Source: an uncultured Pelagibacteraceae bacterium (GTDB taxonomy: Bacteria > Pseudomonadota > Alphaproteobacteria > Pelagibacterales > AG-422-B15). From it: DNA of 64,000 nt. The position numbers and the translations under genes are program-made. Below the pieces are notes generated by a model, which saw only the letters and a program-made list of their open reading frames with translations, was not told the DNA's origin and did no database searches. This document shows, piece by piece, positions 1 through 9,145 of the stretch (position 1 is its first letter; each line of letters starts with the position of its first letter). The DNA lies in NCBI GenBank assembly GCA_902546615.1, contig CACCKE010000001.1:1-64000 (forward strand), in the 5' to 3' direction.

Positions 1-410
1 GGATTGTTGCACCTGCAGAAGATCTCCCTTTTAAAGAAAATACATTTGATGCATACCTCGTATCCTTTGGTGTTAGGAATTTTTCTAATATTGAAAAATC
101 ATTGAGTGAAGCATATAGAGTGTTAAAACCTGGGGGAAAATTTTATTGCTTAGAATTTTCCAAGGCTGAGAATGAAACGATTTCAAGTGTGTATAATTTT
201 TATTCTTCAATTATACCAGTAATGGGTAAAATTATTGTTGGAGATGAAAAGCCTTATGAGTACTTAACAAAAACAATTAGTAATTTCCCATCACAAGAAA
301 ATTTTAAAAAAATAATTGAGGGTACAAAATTTAAAGATGTAAACTATCGTAATATTTTTAATGGAATAGTAGCCATACACAATGCCACAAAAATTATAAA
401 TGCTCAGTAA
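1..410 (+). CDS. ubiE: Ubiquinone/menaquinone biosynthesis methyltransferase UbiE, 5' truncated by window edge
   Basis: Open frame from nt 3 reads IVAPAEDLPFKENTFDAYLVSFGVRNFSNIEKSLSEAYRVLKPGG, a UbiE-type SAM methyltransferase motif; followed by ubiB. Confidence 0.9.
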   Translation, partial: IVAPAEDLPFKENTFDAYLVSFGVRNFSNIEKSLSEAYRVLKPGGKFYCLEFSKAENETISSVYNFYSSIIPVMGKIIVGDEKPYEYLTKTISNFPSQENFKKIIEGTKFKDVNYRNIFNGIVAIHNATKIINAQ

Positions 411-1935
411 TTTACTTTTTTTGATCAAACTGATTAGAGTACTAAAAAAGTACAATGTATTAATCTTAATAAATAAAAATATACGATTTAAATTTTTATT
501 TATTTTTTTTACTAATTTAATTTCTATAGGCGTGTCTTATGATAAAAACCATAAGAATAAATCTGACGGGTTAAGAATTGCGCAAGCATTGAACGAACTT
601 GGTCCTTCATTTGTTAAACTAGGACAGTTAATATCTACAAGGCCAGATATCGTAGGCAATACAATTGCAGAGGATCTGTCATTATTAAGAGATAATTTGC
701 CACCCTTTTCTAGAAAAATAGCTATTGAAATTATTGAAGATGAGTTTGGAACAAGTATTGATAATATTTTTTCACAATTTAGCGAACCAATTGCTGCAGC
801 TTCAATTGCTCAAGTGCATTTTGCTAAAATAAAATCATCTAATACAGAAATTGATGTGGCGGTGAAAGTTCTAAGGCCAGAAATAGAAAAAATAATCAAT
901 CAGGAAATGGAAAGGCTTGAGTGGCTTACCACTTTCATGGAAAGTTTCACTGAATTTCAAAGGTTAAGGCCTAATTCTATAATAAAAAAAGCAAAGGAAG
1001 TCATAAAGTTTGAGCTGGATTTAAGATATGAGGCTGCGGCTGCTTCAGAGTTATCTGAGAATACGAATATGGATGAGAGTTTTTATGTACCAAAAGTTTA
1101 TTGGGATAAAATTACTCAAAAAATACTCACGATGGAAAAAATTATTGGTGTTCCTGCAGATAAAATTGATGAGTTGAACGAAAAAAAAGTAAATAAAAAA
1201 CAGGCAGCTGAGAATCTGATTATAAATTTTTTAAGACAGTCAATAAGAGATGGGTATTTTCATGCCGACCTTCATCAAGGTAATTTATTCCTTAATCCAA
1301 AAGGTAAACTTTTAGCAGTTGATTTTGGTATTATGGGTAGATTGGATAAAAAAAATAGATCTTATTTAGCAGAAATTATTTATGGATTTATAAAACAAGA
1401 TTATTTACATATTGCAAAAATTCATCAAGAAGCAGGCTTGATTGACAAAAATCAATCTATAGAGGATTTTTCACAAGCTTTGAGATCGATCGGGGAACCA
1501 ATCATAAATCAAAAAGCTAAAAATATTTCAATGGGAAATGTGCTTCTCCAGTTATTTGATATAACAAAGCAATTTAATATGTTTTTACAACCACAGCTTT
1601 TGCTTTTACAGAAAACAATGATAACGGTTGAGGGCGTTGCCAGAAAGTTGGATCCAGATATTAATTTTTGGGAAGTATCGAAACCTGAAATTGAAACATG
1701 GCTAAAAGATGAGTTAGGAATTAAAAATAGACTTCAACAAACGCAACAGGCATTACAAAGTATAGCAAGAAAAGTTCCTGACATTCCTGACTTTATCTCA
1801 AGAGCTGATCAGGCCTTTGATTTGATTGTAAAGAATGAAGAGGATAAAACTCCAAAAAATAGTGCTAGCAATTCATATATAATAGGCGGTGTAGCCCTTA
1901 TAGTTGGAATAATGCTTGCTTTTGTATTCATTTAG
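400..1935 (+). CDS. ubiB: UbiB/ABC1 family atypical kinase, ubiquinone biosynthesis
   Basis: LGPSFVKLGQLISTRPD, AAASIAQVH, HADLHQGNLF and AVDFGIMGRL motifs; C-terminal TM segment; overlaps ubiE. Confidence 0.95.
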   Translation: MLSNLLFLIKLIRVLKKYNVLILINKNIRFKFLFIFFTNLISIGVSYDKNHKNKSDGLRIAQALNELGPSFVKLGQLISTRPDIVGNTIAEDLSLLRDNLPPFSRKIAIEIIEDEFGTSIDNIFSQFSEPIAAASIAQVHFAKIKSSNTEIDVAVKVLRPEIEKIINQEMERLEWLTTFMESFTEFQRLRPNSIIKKAKEVIKFELDLRYEAAAASELSENTNMDESFYVPKVYWDKITQKILTMEKIIGVPADKIDELNEKKVNKKQAAENLIINFLRQSIRDGYFHADLHQGNLFLNPKGKLLAVDFGIMGRLDKKNRSYLAEIIYGFIKQDYLHIAKIHQEAGLIDKNQSIEDFSQALRSIGEPIINQKAKNISMGNVLLQLFDITKQFNMFLQPQLLLLQKTMITVEGVARKLDPDINFWEVSKPEIETWLKDELGIKNRLQQTQQALQSIARKVPDIPDFISRADQAFDLIVKNEEDKTPKNSASNSYIIGGVALIVGIMLAFVFI

Positions 1936-1981
1936 AAAAATTTTTCGTTTATTACTAGTCATTTAGAACAAAAAAGTATAC

Positions 1982-3187
1982 GTGTACGAAATGCAAAATA
2001 AAAAAGTTCTATTGATTATTACTGGAGGTATTGCTGCATATAAGTCTCTAGAAACAATACGTGAATTAAAAAAAAATAACGTAGACGTAACATGTATTTT
2101 AACAAAATCTGGATCTGAATTTGTAACACCTTTATCTATTGAAAGTCTCTCAGGAAATAAAGTTTATACTGATTTGTTTAATTTAACAGATGAGCATGAA
2201 ATGGGTCACATTCAACTTTCTAGATTGTCAGATATTATTTTAGTTGCTCCAGCGACTGCAAATATGATTTCAAAAATGGCTTACGGGGTAGCTGATGATC
2301 TTGCATCTACTGTTCTCATGGCTACAAACAAGCCAATACTGATTGCACCGGCAATGAATGTGAGAATGTGGTTGAATAATTCTACACAAAGAAATGTTGA
2401 GACATTAAAAAACGATGGCATCAAATTTATCGGCCCGGATAACGGTGAAATGGCTTGCGGTGAATACGGTGAAGGCCGCATGGCTGAACCGAATGAAGTC
2501 GTAAAATTTATTAAAAAATATTTTGATGCGCTTGATTATAAACCTCTTGTGAATCGAACTGCCTTAGTGACTGCTGGTCCAACTAAAGAAATGATAGACC
2601 CTGTAAGATTTATCTCTAATGAATCCTCTGGAAAACAGGGCTATGCAATAGCAGAAACATTGCAAAGCTTAGGTGCAAAAACAACTTTAGTTTCTGGCCC
2701 AACGAGCTTAGTCGAGCCTAATGTAGAACAGGTCATAAAAGTGGACTCAGCTGATCAAATGTTAGAAGCATGCGAAAGTTCACTGCCAGCAGATATAGCA
2801 GTATGTGCTGCTGCCGTAGCAGACTATAAGATTGCTAATAAAGAGATTGCAAAGATAAAGAAAGATGGATCACGTCAAAATATTATTTTAGAAGAAAACC
2901 CAGATATTTTGGAAAGACTAAGTAAAAGAAACCATCTAAGGCCAAAACTGGTAGTAGGTTTCGCAGCTGAGACTAGTAATCTTGAAAGAAACTCTGATGA
3001 AAAACTAAATAAAAAAGGCTGTGATTGGGTTCTAGGCAACAATGTTTCAGAAAATAATATATTTAATCAGGATACAAATAAAATATACTTTACGTCAAAA
3101 CTATATTCTGAAAACTGGGAATTGATGACAAAAAAAGAAGTAGCCAAGAAACTGTGTCAAAAAATTTCTCTTCATTTAAATAATTGA
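1982..3187 (+). CDS. coaBC: Bifunctional phosphopantothenoylcysteine decarboxylase / phosphopantothenate-cysteine ligase
   Basis: ITGGIAAYKSLE, APAMNVRMW, TAGPTKEMIDPVRFISNESSGKQG; start is either GTG 1982 or ATG 1991. Confidence 0.95.
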   Translation: MYEMQNKKVLLIITGGIAAYKSLETIRELKKNNVDVTCILTKSGSEFVTPLSIESLSGNKVYTDLFNLTDEHEMGHIQLSRLSDIILVAPATANMISKMAYGVADDLASTVLMATNKPILIAPAMNVRMWLNNSTQRNVETLKNDGIKFIGPDNGEMACGEYGEGRMAEPNEVVKFIKKYFDALDYKPLVNRTALVTAGPTKEMIDPVRFISNESSGKQGYAIAETLQSLGAKTTLVSGPTSLVEPNVEQVIKVDSADQMLEACESSLPADIAVCAAAVADYKIANKEIAKIKKDGSRQNIILEENPDILERLSKRNHLRPKLVVGFAAETSNLERNSDEKLNKKGCDWVLGNNVSENNIFNQDTNKIYFTSKLYSENWELMTKKEVAKKLCQKISLHLNN

Positions 3188-3197
3188 TATTATTGAT

Positions 3198-3659
3198 TTG
3201 GCTGATCTATCTTTCTCAGAAGTACATATAAAAAAAATTTCAAAGCTTAAGGATTTTGATTTTCCTTCTTATCAGACTGATGAGGCTGCTGGAGTTGACT
3301 TAAGTGCATCCATTGAAAATTCAGTTAAAATTCGTCCATGGGAAAGAGAAATTATTCCATGTGGAATTTCAATTGCAATGCCAAAAGGTTTGGAGGCTCA
3401 GATTCGGCCAAGATCTGGTTTAGCATTTAAACATGGTATAACAATATTAAACACTCCTGGAACAATAGACAGTGATTATAGAGGTGAAATTAAAGTTGTA
3501 TTAATAAATTTAAGCAAAGATGAATTTACCGTTCATCCAAAAGATAGAATTGCTCAAATGGTCTTCACAAATACTATACAAGTTACGTTTAAAGAAGTTC
3601 AAGATCTTGATCAAACAAAAAGAGGTGATGGAGGATTTGGATCTACTGGAAAAGATTAA
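3198..3659 (+). CDS. dut: dUTP diphosphatase
   Basis: AGVDLSA, RPRSGLAFKHGI, GTIDSDYRGEI, RGDGGFGSTG motifs; likely TTG start. Confidence 0.95.
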   Translation: MADLSFSEVHIKKISKLKDFDFPSYQTDEAAGVDLSASIENSVKIRPWEREIIPCGISIAMPKGLEAQIRPRSGLAFKHGITILNTPGTIDSDYRGEIKVVLINLSKDEFTVHPKDRIAQMVFTNTIQVTFKEVQDLDQTKRGDGGFGSTGKD

Positions 3660-4249
3660 TCAAAATCTTTAATTAGTGCAGTCTTTACCTCATTAGTAAG
3701 TACTGAAATATGTGGATATTGTTCGTGGTCGGTTCCAATCTCAACAGTGCAATCCATATCTTTAAAATCTCTAACATGATAATCTTCAAACTTAAAGTGC
3801 AGAAAATGAACTGATGATGTTTTTCCTGAGTTGTCTGTACGATCTACGTCATTTTCAGGCACAGCAAAAATTTTATTTCCATTTACCTTTATATATGTCT
3901 TATTTTCTACATTGCCTAAAGAGGACAAAACTTTTTTTCTAGTTAATGGATTATCTATTTCAAACATGAATGTAGCAACTAATTCTGAACCATTTGGTAT
4001 TAGGGGATTATACGCCTCTAATTCATCTCTTAATTGTTCATCGCCACCTTTTTCAATATAAAGCATTTCCTGTATCTGAGCTTTCATTGTAAAAAAATTT
4101 TCAAAGTAGAAAGTAGAATGTGGTCCTAACTCTACTCGTCTATTTTTTTTCATTGCAACAACTTCTTTTCGAATTGCCTTACGCTCTTTTGAATAAGTAG
4201 TTAAGTCCAATAAATCTGACGAGTCGATTTTTTTTTGTTCGATTGGCAT
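3656..4249 (-). CDS. DUF3501 family protein
   Basis: About 197 aa, resembles DUF3501 proteins found beside rubrerythrin and Fe-S oxidoreductase genes. Confidence 0.7.
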   Translation of the reverse strand: MPIEQKKIDSSDLLDLTTYSKERKAIRKEVVAMKKNRRVELGPHSTFYFENFFTMKAQIQEMLYIEKGGDEQLRDELEAYNPLIPNGSELVATFMFEIDNPLTRKKVLSSLGNVENKTYIKVNGNKIFAVPENDVDRTDNSGKTSSVHFLHFKFEDYHVRDFKDMDCTVEIGTDHEQYPHISVLTNEVKTALIKDFD

Positions 4250-4279
4250 ATCACTTACCTAATAATTAATCATTAAATA

Positions 4280-5620
4280 TCAAGTTAAATTATAGGATTT
4301 TGCTATAACTTCTATTGGGTGCATTGATATATATTTTGTATCTTTATCTTCATTTAAAAATTCATTTAAATGCTTACAAGCAAGAGGGCAGTCCGAGACC
4401 ATATACTTGTTTTTTTTGTTTCGGATTTGACGAGCAGTCGCCCTGCCGTATTTAATTGCCGACTTTCTTGTTTTTTTCATGACCCCAAAAGTTCCTCCAT
4501 GTCCAGCGCACTTTTCAACGACATCTACTTTGGTTTCGGGAATTTTTTTCAACATTTCTAGCGCTTTATTGCCCATATTTTGTGCCCGAGCATGGCAGGC
4601 GTTGTGAACAGTAATTCCATCATCAAAAGATTGTAAACCATCAACAAGTCCTTCTTTTTTAGCTATATCAACAATATATTCATCAATGTCAAAAACATGC
4701 TTTGATAGTCGCTTAACATTTTTATTTTCTGGATTAATTAATGGCCATTCAAATTTTAACATTAGACCACAACTGGCTGTTAGAGTTACTATGTCATAAC
4801 CTTGATCGATAAGTTTACATAATTCTTCTGAGATATTTTCCGATTGAATTTTTACTTTTTCATGCTGTGCTTGCTCTAAATGTGGCATTCCGCAACAACC
4901 TGGGTACGTTGATATTGTGTCTACACCATTAAAATTTAAAACATTATTAGCTGCTACTCCTACTTTTGAATTATTATGGTTAACATAACATGTTGAATAA
5001 ATTGCGACCTTTCTTCCGTAAGCTGGAGCATTTTTATTTAACTTATTAGAAATATTTTTGAAGTTATCATGAAATGAATTTCTTTCGAACTTAGGTAATT
5101 CAGCATCTTTATCTATACCTGTCAAAAGTTCCAACGGACTTCTTGTTAATTTATTTTTTTTATCAGATGACCAATTAGCTACACTTGGCGAGAGTCTTGC
5201 GAGACTCGCATTTCGATCTACCTTTGCAAGTTCTTTTGGAATTTTTGATAATTTTTTTTGATTTTCTTGATAAGTTCTGTATCTGAGCATCAGATGAGGA
5301 AAATCGATATTAAATTCATGAGGCGGTACGTAAGGACATTTAGTCATAAAACACATATCACATAATGTGCATTTATCTGTAACATCCTCGAAATGTTTTT
5401 TTGTTAAATCATCAACTGACTCATTTGGGGAGTCGTCAATAAAATCAAATAATGTTGGAAAACTATCGCAGAGATTAAAGCACCGTCGGCAACTATGACA
5501 AACCTCAAACTGTCGACGCATCTCAGCATCTAAAGCTTTTTCATTTAGATATTCATCTGAGTTCCAATCTACAATATCACGTGTGGGTGCAGCTAAACTG
5601 CCTTCTTTTTTTATATCCAT
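4280..5620 (-). CDS. GlpC/HdrD-like Fe-S oxidoreductase (heterodisulfide reductase-related)
   Basis: CHSCRRCFNLCDSFP and CTLCDMCFMTKCPYVPP 4Fe-4S motifs; two CCG-type domains (STYPGCCGMPHLEQ, KCAGHGGTFG). Confidence 0.85.
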   Translation of the reverse strand: MDIKKEGSLAAPTRDIVDWNSDEYLNEKALDAEMRRQFEVCHSCRRCFNLCDSFPTLFDFIDDSPNESVDDLTKKHFEDVTDKCTLCDMCFMTKCPYVPPHEFNIDFPHLMLRYRTYQENQKKLSKIPKELAKVDRNASLARLSPSVANWSSDKKNKLTRSPLELLTGIDKDAELPKFERNSFHDNFKNISNKLNKNAPAYGRKVAIYSTCYVNHNNSKVGVAANNVLNFNGVDTISTYPGCCGMPHLEQAQHEKVKIQSENISEELCKLIDQGYDIVTLTASCGLMLKFEWPLINPENKNVKRLSKHVFDIDEYIVDIAKKEGLVDGLQSFDDGITVHNACHARAQNMGNKALEMLKKIPETKVDVVEKCAGHGGTFGVMKKTRKSAIKYGRATARQIRNKKNKYMVSDCPLACKHLNEFLNEDKDTKYISMHPIEVIAKSYNLT

Positions 5621-5625
5621 GATAG

Positions 5626-5654
5626 AAAAAAGGGGCTATTTAAGCCCCTTTTTT
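5626..5654 (-). terminator. Perfect intrinsic terminator hairpin between rubrerythrin and Fe-S genes
   Basis: AAAAAAGGGGCT-ATTTA-AGCCCCTTTTTT; 6 bp GC-rich stem extended by flanking A/T runs; just after the rubrerythrin stop. Confidence 0.9.
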
Positions 5655-5656
5655 AA

Positions 5657-6076
5657 TTAATCGATTGAGTCTAATGTTTTTTGGAATTTGCCTGCGTGAG
5701 ACTTTTCAGCTTTAGCCAATGTTTCGAACCAATCAGCTATTTCGTCAAAACCCTCTTCTCTTGCAGTCTTTGCCATGCCTGGATACATATCAGTATACTC
5801 ATGAGTTTCTCCAGCTATAGCAGCTTTTAGATTATCCTCTGTTGAACCAATTGGTTCTCCTGTTGCAGGATCACCTACTTCTTCCATAAACTCTAGATGT
5901 CCATGAGCGTGTCCTGTTTCACCTTCTGCAGTTGATCTAAATACAGCCGCTACATCATTGTGGCCTTCTACATCTGCTTTTTGTGCAAAGTATAAATACC
6001 TTCTATTTGCTTGGCTCTCACCTGCAAATGCTGCTTTTAGGTTATCCAAAGTTTTACTATCTTTTAATTCAGTCAT
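5657..6076 (-). CDS. Rubrerythrin
   Basis: [50 protein letters not shown] upstream of ATG. Confidence 0.92.
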   Translation of the reverse strand: MTELKDSKTLDNLKAAFAGESQANRRYLYFAQKADVEGHNDVAAVFRSTAEGETGHAHGHLEFMEEVGDPATGEPIGSTEDNLKAAIAGETHEYTDMYPGMAKTAREEGFDEIADWFETLAKAEKSHAGKFQKTLDSID

Positions 6077-6102
6077 TTGTCTCTCCTTAATAAGTTAATA
6101 CT

Positions 6103-6130
6103 AAGATATAATTGATTTAAAAAAAGTCAA
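6103..6130 (-). promoter_or_regulatory. Putative sigma70-type promoter for rubrerythrin
   Basis: Minus strand TTGACT (6130-6125), 16 bp spacer, TATCTT (6108-6103), followed by a good SD before the rubrerythrin ATG. Confidence 0.45.
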
Positions 6131-6133
6131 TAC

Positions 6134-6150
6134 ATTAGAATCGTTCTAAA
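6134..6150. promoter_or_regulatory. Putative Irr operator (iron control element-like)
   Basis: ATTAGAA-TCG-TTCTAAA inverted repeat (TTAGAA-N3-TTCTAA perfect); matches my recollection of the alphaproteobacterial Irr/ICE motif; irr is the adjacent gene. Confidence 0.65.
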
Positions 6151-6157
6151 CTGATAT

Positions 6158-6172
6158 TGAGAATTATTATCA
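6158..6172. promoter_or_regulatory. Putative Fur box
   Basis: TGAGAATTATTATCA, 1 mismatch to the 7-1-7 consensus TGATAATNATTATCA. Confidence 0.55.
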
Positions 6173-6173
6173 A

Positions 6174-6566
6174 TTAATTATCTAAGTGAACTAGAACTTC
6201 TATCTTATTAATTTTTTTATTTTTTGGAGGCTTTGGAAGGCCACTTACTTTCATGTCTACATTAATATCAATCAATTTTTGATCCTTTTTAGAATAAAAG
6301 TGGTGATGATGCTCAGTGTTAGTATCAAAATAAATACGTTCAGAATTAATCATTAATTTTTTTAAAAGACCTTTTTCGTAAAAGTCATGAAGGGTATTAT
6401 AAATTGTTGCAAGAGATATTCCCGCTTTCATCTTCAAAAGTTTATTTGATAGAGTTTCAGCTGTTACATGCTTGTTTACACCGTCAAATAAGTAATTAGC
6501 TATAATCACTCTTTGCTTAGTTGGTCTTAGCGAGTTTTGTCTCAAAAAATGCTTGATATCTTTCAT
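6174..6566 (-). CDS. irr: Fur-family iron response regulator Irr
   Basis: FUR fold (LRPTKQRVIIANYLF, ISLATIYNTLHDFYEKGLLKK) with HHHHFY motif typical of Irr; linked to fabA-fabB-fabI as in other alphaproteobacteria. Confidence 0.85.
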   Translation of the reverse strand: MKDIKHFLRQNSLRPTKQRVIIANYLFDGVNKHVTAETLSNKLLKMKAGISLATIYNTLHDFYEKGLLKKLMINSERIYFDTNTEHHHHFYSKKDQKLIDINVDMKVSGLPKPPKNKKINKIEVLVHLDN

Positions 6567-6586
6567 AAATTTATTTTTATTAAAAT

Positions 6587-6616
6587 TTAATGTATTTTAC
6601 AATAATAATACATTAA
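6587..6616. promoter_or_regulatory. Perfect dyad in the irr/fabA divergent promoter region
   Basis: TTAATGTATT-N10-AATACATTAA, 10 bp perfect arms with a 10 bp spacer. Confidence 0.5.
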
Positions 6617-6657
6617 TCTTACAAACTTCATATAAAACAATAAGATAGATAAACCTT

Positions 6658-7158
6658 GTGGAAAAAAAATCAAGCTTTACAAAAGAAGATCTTTTAGATT
6701 GCGCTCACGGCACAATGTTTGGAATTGGAAATGCACGGCTTCCACTTCCCCCAATGTTAATGTTTGATAGAATAACAAAAATTACTAATAGTGGTGGTAG
6801 ATTCGGTAAAGGTGAAATTGTTGCTCAATTAGACGTAACACCAGACCTGTGGTTTTTTGATTGTCATTTTGAAATGGATCCTGTGATGCCAGGATGTCTA
6901 GGCTTGGATGCAATGTGGCAATTAGTTGGATTCTATTTGGGATGGATTGGTGAACCTGGACGCGGTAGGGCGCTAGGTTCAGGAAACGTAAAGTTTGGTG
7001 GTGAAATTTTAAAGGACTCAAAATTGGTTGAATATAAAATTGAAATGAAAAAAATAATAAAAAGAGGTGTTATTGTAGGAGTAGGCGATGGAGTGGTAGA
7101 AGTAGATGGTAAGCAAATATATTCTGCCGAAGGATTAAAGGTAGGACTGATTAAATAA
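6658..7158 (+). CDS. fabA: 3-hydroxydecanoyl-ACP dehydratase/isomerase
   Basis: [47 protein letters not shown] start. Confidence 0.95.
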   Translation: MEKKSSFTKEDLLDCAHGTMFGIGNARLPLPPMLMFDRITKITNSGGRFGKGEIVAQLDVTPDLWFFDCHFEMDPVMPGCLGLDAMWQLVGFYLGWIGEPGRGRALGSGNVKFGGEILKDSKLVEYKIEMKKIIKRGVIVGVGDGVVEVDGKQIYSAEGLKVGLIK

Positions 7159-8366
7159 TGAGAAGAGTTGTAATTACAGGCCTTGGAATCGTATCATCTC
7201 TTGGAAATAATAAGGATGAAGTAAAATCATCATTATACAATGCTTCGTCCGGTATTTCTTTTGACCAATCACAAAAAGAAATGGGTTTTAGAAGCCAGGT
7301 GAGTGGGCAAATAGATCTCAATTTAGAAGAGACTATAGAAAGAAAGTTTCTTAGATTTATGGGAGATGGAGCGAGCTATAATTATATTGCAATGAATGAG
7401 GCCATTGAGGACTCCGGACTTAATGAAGAAGAAATATCGAATAATATGACAGGTTTAATTATGGGATCAGGCGGACCATCCACTAAAAGCTTACTAAGAG
7501 CGTTTGACATCACTCGAGAAAAAGGTCCAAAAAAAATTGGTCCTACAAGCGTTCCAAAAGTCATGTGCAGTACCAACTCTGCAACTTTATCAACGTATTT
7601 TAAAATTAAAGGCATAAATTATTCAATAAGTTCAGCGTGTTCTACTAGCGCTCATTGTATAGGTAATGCTTTTGAAATTATACAAATGGGAAAACAGGAT
7701 CGTATATTTGCTGGAGGTGGTGAGGAATTAGATTGGACTTTGTCAGCACTCTTTGATGCAATGCCCGCTTTATCTTCAAAATATAATGATCAACCTTCAA
7801 AATCTTCCAGGGCTTTTGATAAACATCGTGATGGTTTTGTAATTGCTGGCGGAGGTGGGGTAGTCGTTTTAGAAGATTTAGAAACAGCTGTAAAAAGAAA
7901 TGCCAAGATATATGCAGAGATAGTCGGTTATGGGGCTACATCAGATGGTCATGACATGGTTCAGCCATCAGGAGAAGGTGCTGAAAGATGCATGATGATG
8001 GCAAAAAAAGATATTGATAAAATTGATTACATTAATGCTCACGGAACATCAACACCTGTAGGTGATATTGCTGAATTAAAAGCAATAAAAAAAGTATTTA
8101 AAGATGATTTACCTCTTATCAGTTCCACAAAATCTTTGAGTGGGCATTCTTTAGGTGCCGCTGGTGTTCATGAATCAATTTACACTTTATTAATGATGAA
8201 TAATAATTTTGTTTCAGAGTCTGCTAATATTGATGAGTTGGATGAAGAAGCAATTGGAATGAACATTCTAACTTCACGTCATGATGAAAAAATTGATACC
8301 GCAATGAGTAATAGCTTTGGATTTGGCGGTACAAATGCATCATTAGTGTTTAAGAGATTTGAATGA
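7158..8366 (+). CDS. fabB: Beta-ketoacyl-ACP synthase I
   Basis: [57 protein letters not shown]. Confidence 0.95.
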   Translation: MRRVVITGLGIVSSLGNNKDEVKSSLYNASSGISFDQSQKEMGFRSQVSGQIDLNLEETIERKFLRFMGDGASYNYIAMNEAIEDSGLNEEEISNNMTGLIMGSGGPSTKSLLRAFDITREKGPKKIGPTSVPKVMCSTNSATLSTYFKIKGINYSISSACSTSAHCIGNAFEIIQMGKQDRIFAGGGEELDWTLSALFDAMPALSSKYNDQPSKSSRAFDKHRDGFVIAGGGGVVVLEDLETAVKRNAKIYAEIVGYGATSDGHDMVQPSGEGAERCMMMAKKDIDKIDYINAHGTSTPVGDIAELKAIKKVFKDDLPLISSTKSLSGHSLGAAGVHESIYTLLMMNNNFVSESANIDELDEEAIGMNILTSRHDEKIDTAMSNSFGFGGTNASLVFKRFE

Positions 8367-9145
8367 TGAGTTTACTGCATGGAAAAAAAGGGGTGGTTAT
8401 GGGTGTTGCTAATGACCATTCTATTGCTTGGGGAATTTCAAAAAAATTATCTGATGAAGGCGCTGAGCTTTGTTTTACTTATCAAGGAGAGTCCTTGCAT
8501 CGAAGAGTGAAGCCTTTGGCAAATTCAATTAAAAGTAATTTTTTAATTGAATGTGACGTATTAAAAGAAGGATCAGTAAAGAAATCATTTGATGAAATTG
8601 GGAATCATTGGGGCGAAATTGACTTTGTATTACATTCAATAGCATTTTCTGAAAAAGAAGAATTAAAAGGAAAATATTTGAATACATCACGCAATAATTT
8701 TTCAAATACTATGCTTATTTCATGTTTTTCTTTTACAGAGGTAGCTCACGAAGCTGAAAAACTAATGAAAAATGGTGGTTCACTTCTAACACTTACTTAT
8801 GATGGATCTCAAAAATATATTCGGAACTACAACGTAATGGGTGTTGCAAAAGCTGCTCTTGAGTCCAGTGTAAGATATTTAGCTGCTGATCTCGGCCCTT
8901 CAAATATTAGAGTAAATGCCTTATCAGCTGGACCTATGAAAACACTTGCTATGGCTGGTATTTCTGGTGGCAAAGATATGATGAAGTGGTCTGAGAAAAA
9001 TTCTTTAATGAATAGAAACATTGATTTAGAGGATGTTGGAAAATCTGGCCTATACTTACTAAGTGATTTGTCTTCCGGCGTAACAGGTGAAACACATTAC
9101 GTTGACTGTGGCTATAATATTGTAGGTGTTCCTAAAGAAATTTAG
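8363..9145 (+). CDS. fabI: Enoyl-ACP reductase (NADH)
   Basis: [46 protein letters not shown]. Confidence 0.95.
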   Translation: MMSLLHGKKGVVMGVANDHSIAWGISKKLSDEGAELCFTYQGESLHRRVKPLANSIKSNFLIECDVLKEGSVKKSFDEIGNHWGEIDFVLHSIAFSEKEELKGKYLNTSRNNFSNTMLISCFSFTEVAHEAEKLMKNGGSLLTLTYDGSQKYIRNYNVMGVAKAALESSVRYLAADLGPSNIRVNALSAGPMKTLAMAGISGGKDMMKWSEKNSLMNRNIDLEDVGKSGLYLLSDLSSGVTGETHYVDCGYNIVGVPKEI

